A stretch of 12,934 nt of DNA, from NCBI GenBank assembly GCA_030529125.1, contig JAUMXP010000031.1, forward strand, positions 1-12,934, read 5' to 3'. How positions within the stretch are numbered: position 1 is the first letter of the stretch; the number at the start of each line of letters is the position of its first letter. Shown here in pieces: positions 7,372-12,934 of this stretch. Source of the DNA: Eubacteriales bacterium (GTDB taxonomy: Bacteria; Bacillota; Clostridia; Oscillospirales; Acutalibacteraceae). Both the position numbers and the translations under genes were made by a program. The notes beneath the pieces were generated by a model. It was given only the letters and a program-made list of their open reading frames with translations, was not told where the DNA came from and made no database searches.

Positions 7372-8547
7372 TTAGTATGATTTAATTGAAATTTTATATT
7401 TTTTATTTAATCTTATCGAACTTGATTCGAGCTTGTCTTTATGATAGTAGACGCTTTGTACTAAGCCTATACTTATTAATACCGTGAGGATTGAAGTACC
7501 ACCACTGCTGAAGAACGGTAGCGTAATACCGATAACAGGCATAAATCCGAGCACCATAGCGATATTTATGATAGTCTGTGATGCGATCATTGAGAATACA
7601 CCGATGCATATATACTTACCACTGTCGTCTGCAGATTTTCTGCAAGTCAATAAGATTTTAATCATTATTAACAAAAGAATTGCTAGTAGTAGCATACATC
7701 CGATAAAGCCTAATTCCTCTCCTGCAACAGTAAATATAAAGTCGTTTTCTTGTTCAGGTACAATGTTTGTTGCAACTCGCGGACCATTGTTTAAGCCGTA
7801 GCCCTCCATACCACCAGAGGCGATAGATACTTTACCCTGATATTGCTGCCAACCATAGTTGGTCATAGCGTTACCATCAATATCAAATAGAGCAAGAATT
7901 CGGTTTTTGTGTTCATCATTCATTACATAATTCCAGAAAATTGGAATCGCAGTGCACAAAAGCAGTAACATAATAAGAAAATATCTCAACTGAACACCGC
8001 TAGCAAAAGTCATAATAATGAACATAAATGCAAATACAAGCGCAGTACCGTCATCACCTTGTAAATGTACAAGTAATATTGGTATGCATACGTGTATTCC
8101 TAGAGATATAAATCCTAACAAACTATAGAGTTTGTCGTTGTTTTTAAGTACTACTAAGTGTTTTGTGAAAGTTAAGATGAAGATGATTTTTACAAGCTCA
8201 GATGGTTGGAATGAAAAACCACCCGGCAACCTGATCCACGCTGTATCATCAGTACCCGTAACGTTTATACCTATGAAAAATACCAGTATAAGCAACGAAA
8301 AACCGATAATCGCAAAAAGCCACCATAATTGAAGCAGTTTATCGTAATCAAAAACTGTAAGAAACACAGCAATAACATATCCAACAACGACCGCGATTAC
8401 CTGTGATTGCATATAGTTGTAATCACCACTACGTTGCATACTGTTAATTAGTAGCAGACTGTAGATAACTGCGGCAATTGTCAGAATCCATAGGAATATA
8501 TCAGTTTTTGTAAAAAAGGTTTTAATTTTCTTTACAAATGAATTCAA
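7372..8547 (-). CDS. rodA: SEDS-family peptidoglycan glycosyltransferase, RodA/FtsW type
   Basis: Polytopic membrane enzyme that polymerises lipid II into glycan strands together with a class B PBP, for elongation (RodA) or septation (FtsW). The 391-residue protein shows about ten hydrophobic segments and the family motifs WIRLPGGFSFQPSELVKI (104-121), the large loop with GMEGYGLNNGPR near 246, PEQENDFIFTVAGEELG (264-280) with the catalytic-type Asp269, and PFFSSGGTS (344-352). The start is TTG at 8545-8547, supported by GGATGG 7 nt upstream and by lack of an ATG before residue 37; codons upstream stay open but have no start. It is monocistronic, with its own promoter and terminator. RodA fits better than FtsW by general look, but I cannot separate them firmly. 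Confidence 0.9.
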   Translation of the reverse strand: MNSFVKKIKTFFTKTDIFLWILTIAAVIYSLLLINSMQRSGDYNYMQSQVIAVVVGYVIAVFLTVFDYDKLLQLWWLFAIIGFSLLILVFFIGINVTGTDDTAWIRLPGGFSFQPSELVKIIFILTFTKHLVVLKNNDKLYSLLGFISLGIHVCIPILLVHLQGDDGTALVFAFMFIIMTFASGVQLRYFLIMLLLLCTAIPIFWNYVMNDEHKNRILALFDIDGNAMTNYGWQQYQGKVSIASGGMEGYGLNNGPRVATNIVPEQENDFIFTVAGEELGFIGCMLLLAILLLIMIKILLTCRKSADDSGKYICIGVFSMIASQTIINIAMVLGFMPVIGITLPFFSSGGTSILTVLISIGLVQSVYYHKDKLESSSIRLNKKYKISIKSY

Positions 8548-8580
8548 ACTTACACCATCCGTTTGCTTAATTATAAGTGT

Positions 8581-8609
8581 ATTATATTAGAATACTCTCT
8601 ATATATCAA
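8581..8609 (-). promoter_or_regulatory. Sigma-A-type promoter for rodA
   Basis: On the minus strand, TTGATA (8604-8609) and TATAAT (8581-8586) are separated by 17 nt, near consensus. Transcription should start near 8574, giving a leader of about 27 nt before the TTG start. Another TATAAT on the same strand (8570-8575) has no matching -35. Confidence 0.7.
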
Positions 8610-8611
8610 GA

Positions 8612-8653
8612 TGTTTAACACAGATGTAATTTAATTAAACAAATTTTTTGTTT
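8612..8653. repeat. Inverted repeats between the divergent rodA and tsaE promoters
   Basis: TGTTTAA (8612-8618) is inverted as TTAAACA (8635-8641), spacer 16; overlapping it AAACAAA (8637-8643) is inverted as TTTGTTT (8647-8653) around TTT. They lie between the two promoters and could be an operator. The region is very AT-rich, so chance is a serious alternative. Confidence 0.25.
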
Positions 8654-8667
8654 TTTTCTAAATAGCA

Positions 8668-8695
8668 TTATTTTACTATATAATTGTGGTAGAAT
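8668..8695 (+). promoter_or_regulatory. Extended -10 promoter for tsaE-tsaB-rpiB
   Basis: TAGAAT at 8690-8695 is preceded by TG one base upstream (8687-8688), an extended -10. The -35 is weak (TTATTT, 8668-8673, spacer 16), as is common for extended -10 promoters. An alternative TATAAT at 8679-8684 has no good -35. The start would be near 8702, about 25 nt from tsaE. Confidence 0.5.
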
Positions 8696-8726
8696 GTTTC
8701 AGTAAAAAAACAGAAAGTGTTTAATT

Positions 8727-9167
8727 ATGATAGTATTTACTTCTCAAAGTGTTAAACAAACTGAATATTTAGGCGAGAAAATTGCGTCTGTATTAAAAGG
8801 ATGCGAGGTTATCGCTATGTTTGGTGACCTTGGAGCAGGGAAGACTGCCTTTACACGTGGACTAGCTAAAGGACTTGGTTTTTCAGATGGAGTTTCAAGC
8901 CCTACTTTTGCTATTGTTAATGAATACGTAGGTAAGTTTAACATATATCATTTTGATATGTACAGGATTAAATCTGAAGACGATTTGTACTCAACTGGCT
9001 TTTACGATTATCTTGATAACGGTGTACTGATTATCGAGTGGAGCGAAAACATCGAATACGCATTAGACAGCAACACAATCAGAATAAAGATTAATAAAAC
9101 CGACGATGAAAACACTCGAGTTTTTACTATAGAAGGACTAGACGAATATGAAGATATTATCACTTGA
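8727..9167 (+). CDS. tsaE: tRNA threonylcarbamoyladenosine biosynthesis ATPase TsaE
   Basis: P-loop ATPase of the TsaBDE complex that makes t6A at position 37 of ANN-decoding tRNAs. The 146-residue length is typical. The Walker A motif GDLGAGKT is at 33-40, followed by SPTFAIVNEY (58-67), YHFDMYRI (74-81) and LIIEWSENI (101-109), all characteristic of the YjeE/TsaE family. The ribosome binding site is poor (AGAAAGTG, 8712-8719), suggesting modest translation. The last 20 nt overlap the start of tsaB, so the two subunits are translationally linked. Confidence 0.96.
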   Translation: MIVFTSQSVKQTEYLGEKIASVLKGCEVIAMFGDLGAGKTAFTRGLAKGLGFSDGVSSPTFAIVNEYVGKFNIYHFDMYRIKSEDDLYSTGFYDYLDNGVLIIEWSENIEYALDSNTIRIKINKTDDENTRVFTIEGLDEYEDIIT

Positions 9168-9855
9168 TTCTTCAGCTACATGCGCATCTGTATCAATTTT
9201 TGATACAGATCAACATAAAATTATTGGCGAATTTTTTATAAATACTAAACTTACACACAGCCAGACTTTGATGCCTATGGTTGATGCTGTATTGAATTCG
9301 ACTAATACAAAGCTTGAAGATATTGATTTATTTGCTGTGAATACCGGACCGGGTTCTTTTACTGGTATCCGTATCGGTGTATCAGCTGTCAAAGGTATGG
9401 CGATGGCGCTTAATAAGCCTTGCGCTTCTGTGTCTACACTTCATTCAATGGCATATAATTTTATTGATTATGATGATGTTATTGTGTGTGCTTGTATGGA
9501 TGCAAGACGAAATCAGGTTTATAACGCTTTGTTTAAAATATCTGGTGGTACTATTACTCGTATTTGTGACGATAGAGCTATCAGTATTGAAAATTTGTAC
9601 GCTGAGCTATCTTCATTTGAACAAGAAGTTGTTCTTGTTGGTGATGGTGCTGCCTTAGTGAATAATTCTAATACAGAAAATAGCAACATCGAATTAGCTG
9701 TTGAATCCAGACGCTATCAGACAGCATCATCTGTTGCGATGTGCGCTTGTGAATATATTAATACTAATAATCTATTATCAGCTTCACAGCTGATGCCAAC
9801 ATATCTCAGACCTTCACAGGCTGAGCGAGAAAGAGAAAATAAAGAAAAGGAATGA
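9148..9855 (+). CDS. tsaB: tRNA threonylcarbamoyladenosine biosynthesis protein TsaB
   Basis: Scaffold subunit of the t6A complex: an ASKHA-fold paralogue of TsaD that binds both TsaD and TsaE. The 235-residue protein begins MKILSLDSSATCASVSIFD, with THSQTLMP around His37 and the conserved NTGPGSFTGIRIG (65-77). A basic, glutamate-rich tail (REREN, KEKE) ends it. It starts inside tsaE with AGAAGGA (9131-9137) 10 nt upstream. In many Firmicutes rimI and tsaD follow; here rpiB starts 4 nt after the stop, so tsaD must be elsewhere. Confidence 0.95.
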   Translation: MKILSLDSSATCASVSIFDTDQHKIIGEFFINTKLTHSQTLMPMVDAVLNSTNTKLEDIDLFAVNTGPGSFTGIRIGVSAVKGMAMALNKPCASVSTLHSMAYNFIDYDDVIVCACMDARRNQVYNALFKISGGTITRICDDRAISIENLYAELSSFEQEVVLVGDGAALVNNSNTENSNIELAVESRRYQTASSVAMCACEYINTNNLLSASQLMPTYLRPSQAERERENKEKE

Positions 9856-9859
9856 TATT

Positions 9860-10312
9860 ATGAGAGTTGCTCTTGGAAGTGATCACGGTGGACTTAATAT
9901 TAAGAATGCTGTGATTGAATATCTCAAAGAATCAGGTATTGAATTTGTTGACTTTGGATGCTACACAGAAGAGAGTGTAGACTACCCTGAATACGCTTAT
10001 AAAGTAGCTACTGCTATTACTAACAAGGATGCTGATTTAGGTATCCTTTGTTGTGGTACAGGTATTGGTATATCTATGGCAGCAAATAAAGTTAAGGGTA
10101 TCAGAGCAGCTGTTTGCACTAACGAGTTTATGGCTGAAATGACACGCAGACACAATAACGCTAACATTATTGCATTAGGCGGCAGAATTATCGATGAACC
10201 TACTGCAGTGAAACTTGCAGATATTTTCCTCAACACTGAGTTCGAGGGCGACAGACACATCAGACGTGTAGACATGATAACTGCAATTGAAAACGATACT
10301 TTCAAAGTGTAA
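9860..10312 (+). CDS. rpiB: Ribose-5-phosphate isomerase B
   Basis: Interconverts ribose 5-phosphate and ribulose 5-phosphate in the non-oxidative pentose phosphate pathway. The 150-residue protein carries the LacAB/RpiB signature: GSDHGG (6-11) with Asp8 and His9, the YTEESVDYPEYA segment (35-46), CCGTGIGISMAANK (64-77) with the catalytic-type Cys65, and NANIIALGGR (100-109). A cysteine at position 65 fits RpiB of the E. coli type. It is 4 nt from tsaB with AAAGG ending at 9850, and a strong terminator follows 4 nt after its stop. A homologous allose-6-phosphate or galactose-6-phosphate isomerase role is possible but no sugar operon is near. Confidence 0.94.
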   Translation: MRVALGSDHGGLNIKNAVIEYLKESGIEFVDFGCYTEESVDYPEYAYKVATAITNKDADLGILCCGTGIGISMAANKVKGIRAAVCTNEFMAEMTRRHNNANIIALGGRIIDEPTAVKLADIFLNTEFEGDRHIRRVDMITAIENDTFKV

Positions 10313-10316
10313 AAAC

Positions 10317-10344
10317 AAGGCACCAGTGTATACTGGTGCCTTTT
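10317..10344 (+). terminator. Terminator of tsaE-tsaB-rpiB
   Basis: AAGGCACCAGT (10317-10327) pairs perfectly over 11 bp with ACTGGTGCCTT (10332-10342), loop GTAT, followed by T residues to 10344. It starts 4 nt after the rpiB stop. Its T-run is short, but the stem is GC-rich. It sits back-to-back with the tRNA terminator on the other strand. Confidence 0.88.
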
Positions 10345-10350
10345 AAAATG

Positions 10351-10383
10351 AAAAAACTCCTAAAACTTGTAGTTTCAGGAGTT
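10351..10383 (-). terminator. Terminator of the tRNA-Leu gene
   Basis: Read on the minus strand, AACTCCTGAAAC pairs with GTTTTAGGAGTT over 12 bp (10355-10366 with 10372-10383), loop 5 nt, ending in six T. One pair is G-U on the minus-strand RNA but A-C on the plus-strand RNA, so the fold is intact only in the tRNA direction. It begins 3 nt past the encoded CCA. Confidence 0.92.
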
Positions 10384-10386
10384 AGT

Positions 10387-10473
10387 TGGTGCCGGTGGTG
10401 GGACTCGAACCCACACGCCATTGCTGACAACAGATTTTGAGTCTGTCTCGTCTGCCAGTTCCGACACACCGGC
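10387..10473 (-). tRNA. tRNA-Leu, anticodon CAA
   Basis: An 87-nt class II tRNA on the minus strand, with CCA encoded (10387-10389). The acceptor stem GCCGGTG/CACCGGC is perfect, discriminator A. The anticodon stem ACAGA/TCTGT closes the loop CTCAAAA, giving anticodon CAA, which reads UUG leucine codons. The T arm is GTGGG-TTCGAGT-CCCAC, and a long variable arm typical of leucine and serine tRNAs lies between. The A-rich loop after the anticodon (A37, A38) fits tRNA-Leu. It is a single-gene unit with promoter and terminator. Confidence 0.97.
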
Positions 10474-10485
10474 TCAGCGAATTAG

Positions 10486-10514
10486 ATTATACACTATATT
10501 TTATAATAAATCAA
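10486..10514 (-). promoter_or_regulatory. Promoter of the tRNA-Leu gene
   Basis: On the minus strand TTGATT (10509-10514) and a perfect TATAAT (10486-10491) are 17 nt apart. The predicted start near 10479 leaves only about 6 nt before the mature 5' end of the tRNA at 10473. Confidence 0.75.
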
Positions 10515-10550
10515 GAATTAAAGTGTCTTTTTAACAAAAAATAATTCTTG
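10512..10550. repeat. 9-bp inverted repeat next to the tRNA promoter
   Basis: CAAGAATTA (10512-10520) is inverted exactly as TAATTCTTG (10542-10550), 21 nt apart. The left arm overlaps the tRNA -35 box. It could be an operator or a chance match in AT-rich DNA. The rest of the 211-nt stretch 10474-10684 holds only the two divergent promoters and a smaller repeat. Confidence 0.35.
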
Positions 10551-10614
10551 TGTTTCAATATCTTATTAAATATATCGAAATTTTAAAATATATCTTTTAA
10601 CATCAATTTTTTTA

Positions 10615-10643
10615 TTGATATATGTTTTTGTGTATGATAAAAT
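10615..10643 (+). promoter_or_regulatory. Strong promoter for the CofE-like gene and guaA
   Basis: TTGATA (10615-10620) and TAAAAT (10638-10643) are 17 nt apart, with TG one base before the -10 (10635-10636), so it has both a good -35 and an extended -10. An ATCAAT/ATTGAT inverted repeat (10602-10607, 10614-10619) overlaps the -35. Just after the predicted start near 10650 lies a 6-bp hairpin GTAAGA-AAA-TCTTAC (10652-10666), which may protect the mRNA 5' end. Confidence 0.75.
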
Positions 10644-10684
10644 AATTAGTTGTAAGAAAATCTTACCAGAAGGAAGGAATCAAA

Positions 10685-11884
10685 ATGGATAAAAAAGAAC
10701 GTAGAGTAGGTACCGTTTCCAGAGGTATTCGTTGTCCTATTATCAGAGAAGGCGACGACCTTGCTCTTATTGTTACTGATAGCGTACTCGAGGCTGCTGA
10801 GTATGAAGGTTTTGAGTTAAGAGATAAGGATGTTATCTCTATCACAGAGTCTATTGTTGCTAGATCTCAGGGTAACTATGCATCTGTAGATGCTATCGCT
10901 GCTGATGTAAAAGCTAAATTAGGCGGTGAAACAGTTGGTGTTATTTTCCCGATTCTGTCTAGAAACCGTTTTGCTATCTGTTTAAGAGGTATTGCAAAAG
11001 GCTGTAAAAAAGTTGTATTGATGCTTAGCTATCCATCTGATGAGGTTGGTAACGAGCTTGTATCATTAGATAAAATTGACGAAGCAGGTGTAAATCCATA
11101 CAGCGATGTGCTTACACTAGAGCGTTATCGCGAACTTTTTGGTGAGAATTTACACCCATTCACTGGTGTTGACTATGTTGCTTATTATGGCGATTTAATC
11201 AAAGAAAGCGGCGCAGAGGTTGAGATTATCTTTGCTAATCAGCCTAAGGCTATTCTTGATTATACTGACTGCATTATTAACTGCGATATTCATACACGTG
11301 CACGTACAAAGCGTATTTTAAAAGCAGCTGGTGCTAAGATCGTTTGTGGTCTCGATGAGATTCTTAATGCTCCTGTAAACGGTAGCGGCTGTAACGAAAA
11401 GTATGGTCTTCTTGGTTCTAATAAATCCACCGAAGACACAATTAAACTTTTCCCACGTGAATGCAAGCAGCTCGTTTTAGATATACAGAAAAACATATTA
11501 GATAGAACTGGCAAGCACGTAGAAGTTATGGTTTATGGTGACGGTGCGTTCAAAGATCCACAGGGTAAAATCTGGGAGCTTGCTGATCCGGTTGTTTCTC
11601 CTGCGTTTACTGATGGTTTAGTAGGCACACCAAACGAACTCAAACTCAAGTATCTTGCTGATAATGATTTCAAAGATCTTAGTGGTGAAGCGTTGAAAGA
11701 AGCTATTTCTAAGAGTATCAGAGAGAAAGACGGTAACCTTGTTGGTAATATGGCTTCTCAGGGTACAACTCCAAGACAGCTTACAGACCTTATCGGTTCT
11801 TTATGTGACCTTACATCAGGTTCAGGCGACAAAGGTACACCTGTTGTATTGATTCAGGGTTATTTCGATAATTACACAAACTAA
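10685..11884 (+). CDS. CofE-like protein (coenzyme F420-0:L-glutamate ligase family), function unknown here
   Basis: A 399-residue soluble protein of the family that includes CofE, the GTP-dependent enzyme adding gamma-linked glutamates to F420-0. Visible support: GTVSRGIRCPIIREGDDL at the start, DVISITESIVARSQGNY (49-65), like the DVLVIA-K-VSKAEG block of CofE, then SRNRFAICLRGIA (92-104), a long middle region, and VMVYGDGAFKDP (281-292), SPAFTDGLVGTPNE (305-318) and NMASQGTTPRQLTDL (355-369). Archaeal CofE is about 250 residues, so this form is much longer. No other F420 gene is present, and most Clostridia are not known to make F420, so the true substrate is unclear. GGAAGGAA (10672-10679) serves the ATG. 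It has a strong promoter and is followed after 32 nt by guaA. Confidence 0.8.
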   Translation: MDKKERRVGTVSRGIRCPIIREGDDLALIVTDSVLEAAEYEGFELRDKDVISITESIVARSQGNYASVDAIAADVKAKLGGETVGVIFPILSRNRFAICLRGIAKGCKKVVLMLSYPSDEVGNELVSLDKIDEAGVNPYSDVLTLERYRELFGENLHPFTGVDYVAYYGDLIKESGAEVEIIFANQPKAILDYTDCIINCDIHTRARTKRILKAAGAKIVCGLDEILNAPVNGSGCNEKYGLLGSNKSTEDTIKLFPRECKQLVLDIQKNILDRTGKHVEVMVYGDGAFKDPQGKIWELADPVVSPAFTDGLVGTPNELKLKYLADNDFKDLSGEALKEAISKSIREKDGNLVGNMASQGTTPRQLTDLIGSLCDLTSGSGDKGTPVVLIQGYFDNYTN

Positions 11885-11916
11885 TTTTATTTGAATAATA
11901 GATTGGAGAGATATAG

Positions 11917-12894
11917 ATGAATAATGTAAGACCAGATACTATGGAAAGAATCACAACACCTCAGCTCGCTGATGAATTTATTGCTGAGCAGGTTGCTGAA
12001 ATTAAGGCACAGGTAGGGGATAAGAAGGTACTTTTAGCTCTTTCCGGTGGTGTAGACAGCTCTGTTGTTGCTGCACTTTTAATCAAAGCAATTGGCAAAC
12101 AGCTCGTATGTGTACATGTTAACCACGGCCTTATGCGTAAGGGCGAGAGCGAGCAGGTTATTGAAGTATTCAGAAATCAGCTTGACGCTAACCTTATTTA
12201 TGTTGACGCTACTGATCGTTTCTTAGATTTACTTTCAGGTGTTGCTGATCCTGAGAAAAAGCGTAAGATTATCGGCGGAGAATTCATCAAAGTCTTTGAT
12301 GAAGAGGCTAGAAAGCTCGAAGGCATTTCTTTCCTTGCACAGGGTACTATTTATCCTGATATTCTTGAGAGTGACGGCGTAAAAGCTCATCATAATGTTG
12401 GTGGTCTTCCTGAAGATATGCAGTTTGAGCTTGTAGAACCAGTCAGACTCCTCTATAAAGATGAAGTACGTGTTGTAGGTAAAGCTCTCGGTCTTCCTGC
12501 ATCAATGGTTGATCGTCAGCCATTCCCAGGTCCTGGTCTTGGTGTACGTTGTCTAGGCGCTATTACTCGTGACAGACTTCACGCTTTGAGAGAAGCAGAT
12601 GCTATTTTACGCGAAGAGTTTGACAAAAACGGTCTTGCTACTAAGGTTTGGCAGTATTTTATCGCTGTTCCTGATTTCAAGAGCGTTGGTGTTAAGGACG
12701 ACAAGAGATACGAAGGTTGGCCTGCTATCATCCGTGCTGTAAACACTAAGGATGCTATGACAGCAACAATCGAAGAAATCCCTTACAGTGTTCTTCATCA
12801 TATTACTGATAGAATTACTAACGAAGTATACGGTATCAACCGTGTTCTTTTAGACCTTACCCCAAAGCCAGTTGGCACAATCGAGTGGGAGTGA
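11917..12894 (+). CDS. guaA: GMP synthase, ATP-pyrophosphatase subunit only (GuaA C-terminal domains)
   Basis: Adenylates XMP and aminates it with ammonia to GMP. The 325 residues correspond only to the synthetase part of GuaA: the PP-loop SGGVDSSV (43-50), HVNHGLMR (67-74), AHHNVGGLPEDM (157-168), VDRQPFPGPGLGVR (198-211) and the C-terminal dimerisation domain ending KPVGTIEWE. The usual bacterial enzyme is about 510 residues with an N-terminal class I glutamine amidotransferase domain; this one begins in the linker before the PP-loop. GGAGAG (11905-11910) is 6 nt from the ATG, and the preceding 32 nt and the complete CofE-like gene contain no amidotransferase remnant, so this looks like a genuine stand-alone subunit as in archaeal two-subunit GMP synthase. 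The partner is not in the window. Confidence 0.95.
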   Translation: MNNVRPDTMERITTPQLADEFIAEQVAEIKAQVGDKKVLLALSGGVDSSVVAALLIKAIGKQLVCVHVNHGLMRKGESEQVIEVFRNQLDANLIYVDATDRFLDLLSGVADPEKKRKIIGGEFIKVFDEEARKLEGISFLAQGTIYPDILESDGVKAHHNVGGLPEDMQFELVEPVRLLYKDEVRVVGKALGLPASMVDRQPFPGPGLGVRCLGAITRDRLHALREADAILREEFDKNGLATKVWQYFIAVPDFKSVGVKDDKRYEGWPAIIRAVNTKDAMTATIEEIPYSVLHHITDRITNEVYGINRVLLDLTPKPVGTIEWE

Positions 12895-12900
12895 TCCCAC
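12885..12900 (+). repeat. Small hairpin over the guaA stop codon
   Basis: GTGGGA (12885-12890) pairs with TCCCAC (12895-12900) around GTGA, so the TGA stop is in the loop and edge of the stem. There is no T-run after it. It may stabilise the transcript 3' end or be incidental. Confidence 0.4.
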
Positions 12901-12906
12901 AGGTCT

Positions 12907-12934
12907 AAAAAGCCCAGTCATCACCGGACTTTTT
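12907..12934. terminator. Terminator-like hairpin at the right edge
   Basis: AAAAAGCCC (12907-12915) faces GGACTTTTT (12926-12934) around a 10-nt loop. In plus-strand RNA one pair is a C-A mismatch; in minus-strand RNA the same position is U-G, so the 9-bp stem is complete only on the minus strand, where five U follow. It can end guaA and also a convergent gene to the right. The window stops here, so the plus-strand U-tract may continue. Confidence 0.65.

Noticed and set aside
8637..8657. AAACAAA/TTTGTTT followed by T-rich DNA as a terminator
   Set aside because: The stem is A/T only apart from one C-G pair, and no gene ends nearby on that strand.
11885..11916. A broken amidotransferase domain upstream of guaA
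   Set aside because: Only 32 nt separate guaA from the complete CofE-like gene, and no glutaminase motif occurs in any frame nearby.
1..12934. CRISPR array, insertion sequence, prophage or toxin-antitoxin module
   Set aside because: No regularly spaced repeats, transposase-like or integrase-like proteins or small paired genes with such motifs are visible; the tRNA-Leu has no adjacent attachment-site duplication or integrase.

Overview
The window looks like an ordinary chromosomal housekeeping stretch of a low-GC Gram-positive bacterium, most likely a Clostridia member (Oscillospiraceae/Ruminococcus-like; this placement is inference from gene content and style, no marker gene is present). Support comes from AT-rich intergenic DNA, strong AGGAGG-type ribosome binding sites, consensus sigma-A promoters, short hairpin-plus-U-tract terminators, and a cdaA-cdaR pair of Firmicute type. 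I see no mobile element, CRISPR array, prophage or toxin-antitoxin signature.

Layout, left to right. (1) 1-687, minus: 5' part of queA (queuosine synthesis), cut by the window edge. (2) 738-3679, plus: promoter, then asd-dapA-dapB, three enzymes of the lysine/diaminopimelate branch, with a hairpin between dapA and dapB. (3) 3692-5109, plus: a 15-bp hairpin that contains the ribosome binding site of a small CxxC protein (DUF3343-like), which overlaps by 4 nt a cysteine desulfurase-family gene. (4) 5128-7368, plus: promoter, cdaA (c-di-AMP synthase) and cdaR (YbbR-domain partner), ending in a bidirectional terminator. (5) 7372-8609, minus: rodA/ftsW-family SEDS glycosyltransferase with its own promoter. 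(6) 8668-10344, plus: tsaE-tsaB-rpiB (tRNA t6A modification plus ribose-5-phosphate isomerase B) and a terminator. (7) 10351-10514, minus: a complete tRNA-Leu(CAA) transcription unit with terminator and promoter. (8) 10615-12934, plus: strong promoter, a 399-residue CofE/F420-0 gamma-glutamyl ligase homologue, and a GMP synthase ATP-pyrophosphatase subunit without a glutaminase domain.

Several genes share an envelope theme: Asd, DapA and DapB lead to diaminopimelate for peptidoglycan, CdaA/CdaR make and control c-di-AMP (tied to wall and turgor homeostasis), and RodA/FtsW polymerises glycan. Two others serve tRNA modification (QueA, TsaE/TsaB).

Nothing here amounts to a clearly new system. 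The best leads are the CofE-like protein of unknown role beside a split-type GMP synthase, the archaeal/fungal-type aspartate-semialdehyde dehydrogenase in a bacterial DAP operon, the DUF3343-cysteine desulfurase pair whose start is buried in a hairpin, and a cdaA-cdaR pair lacking the usual glmM.
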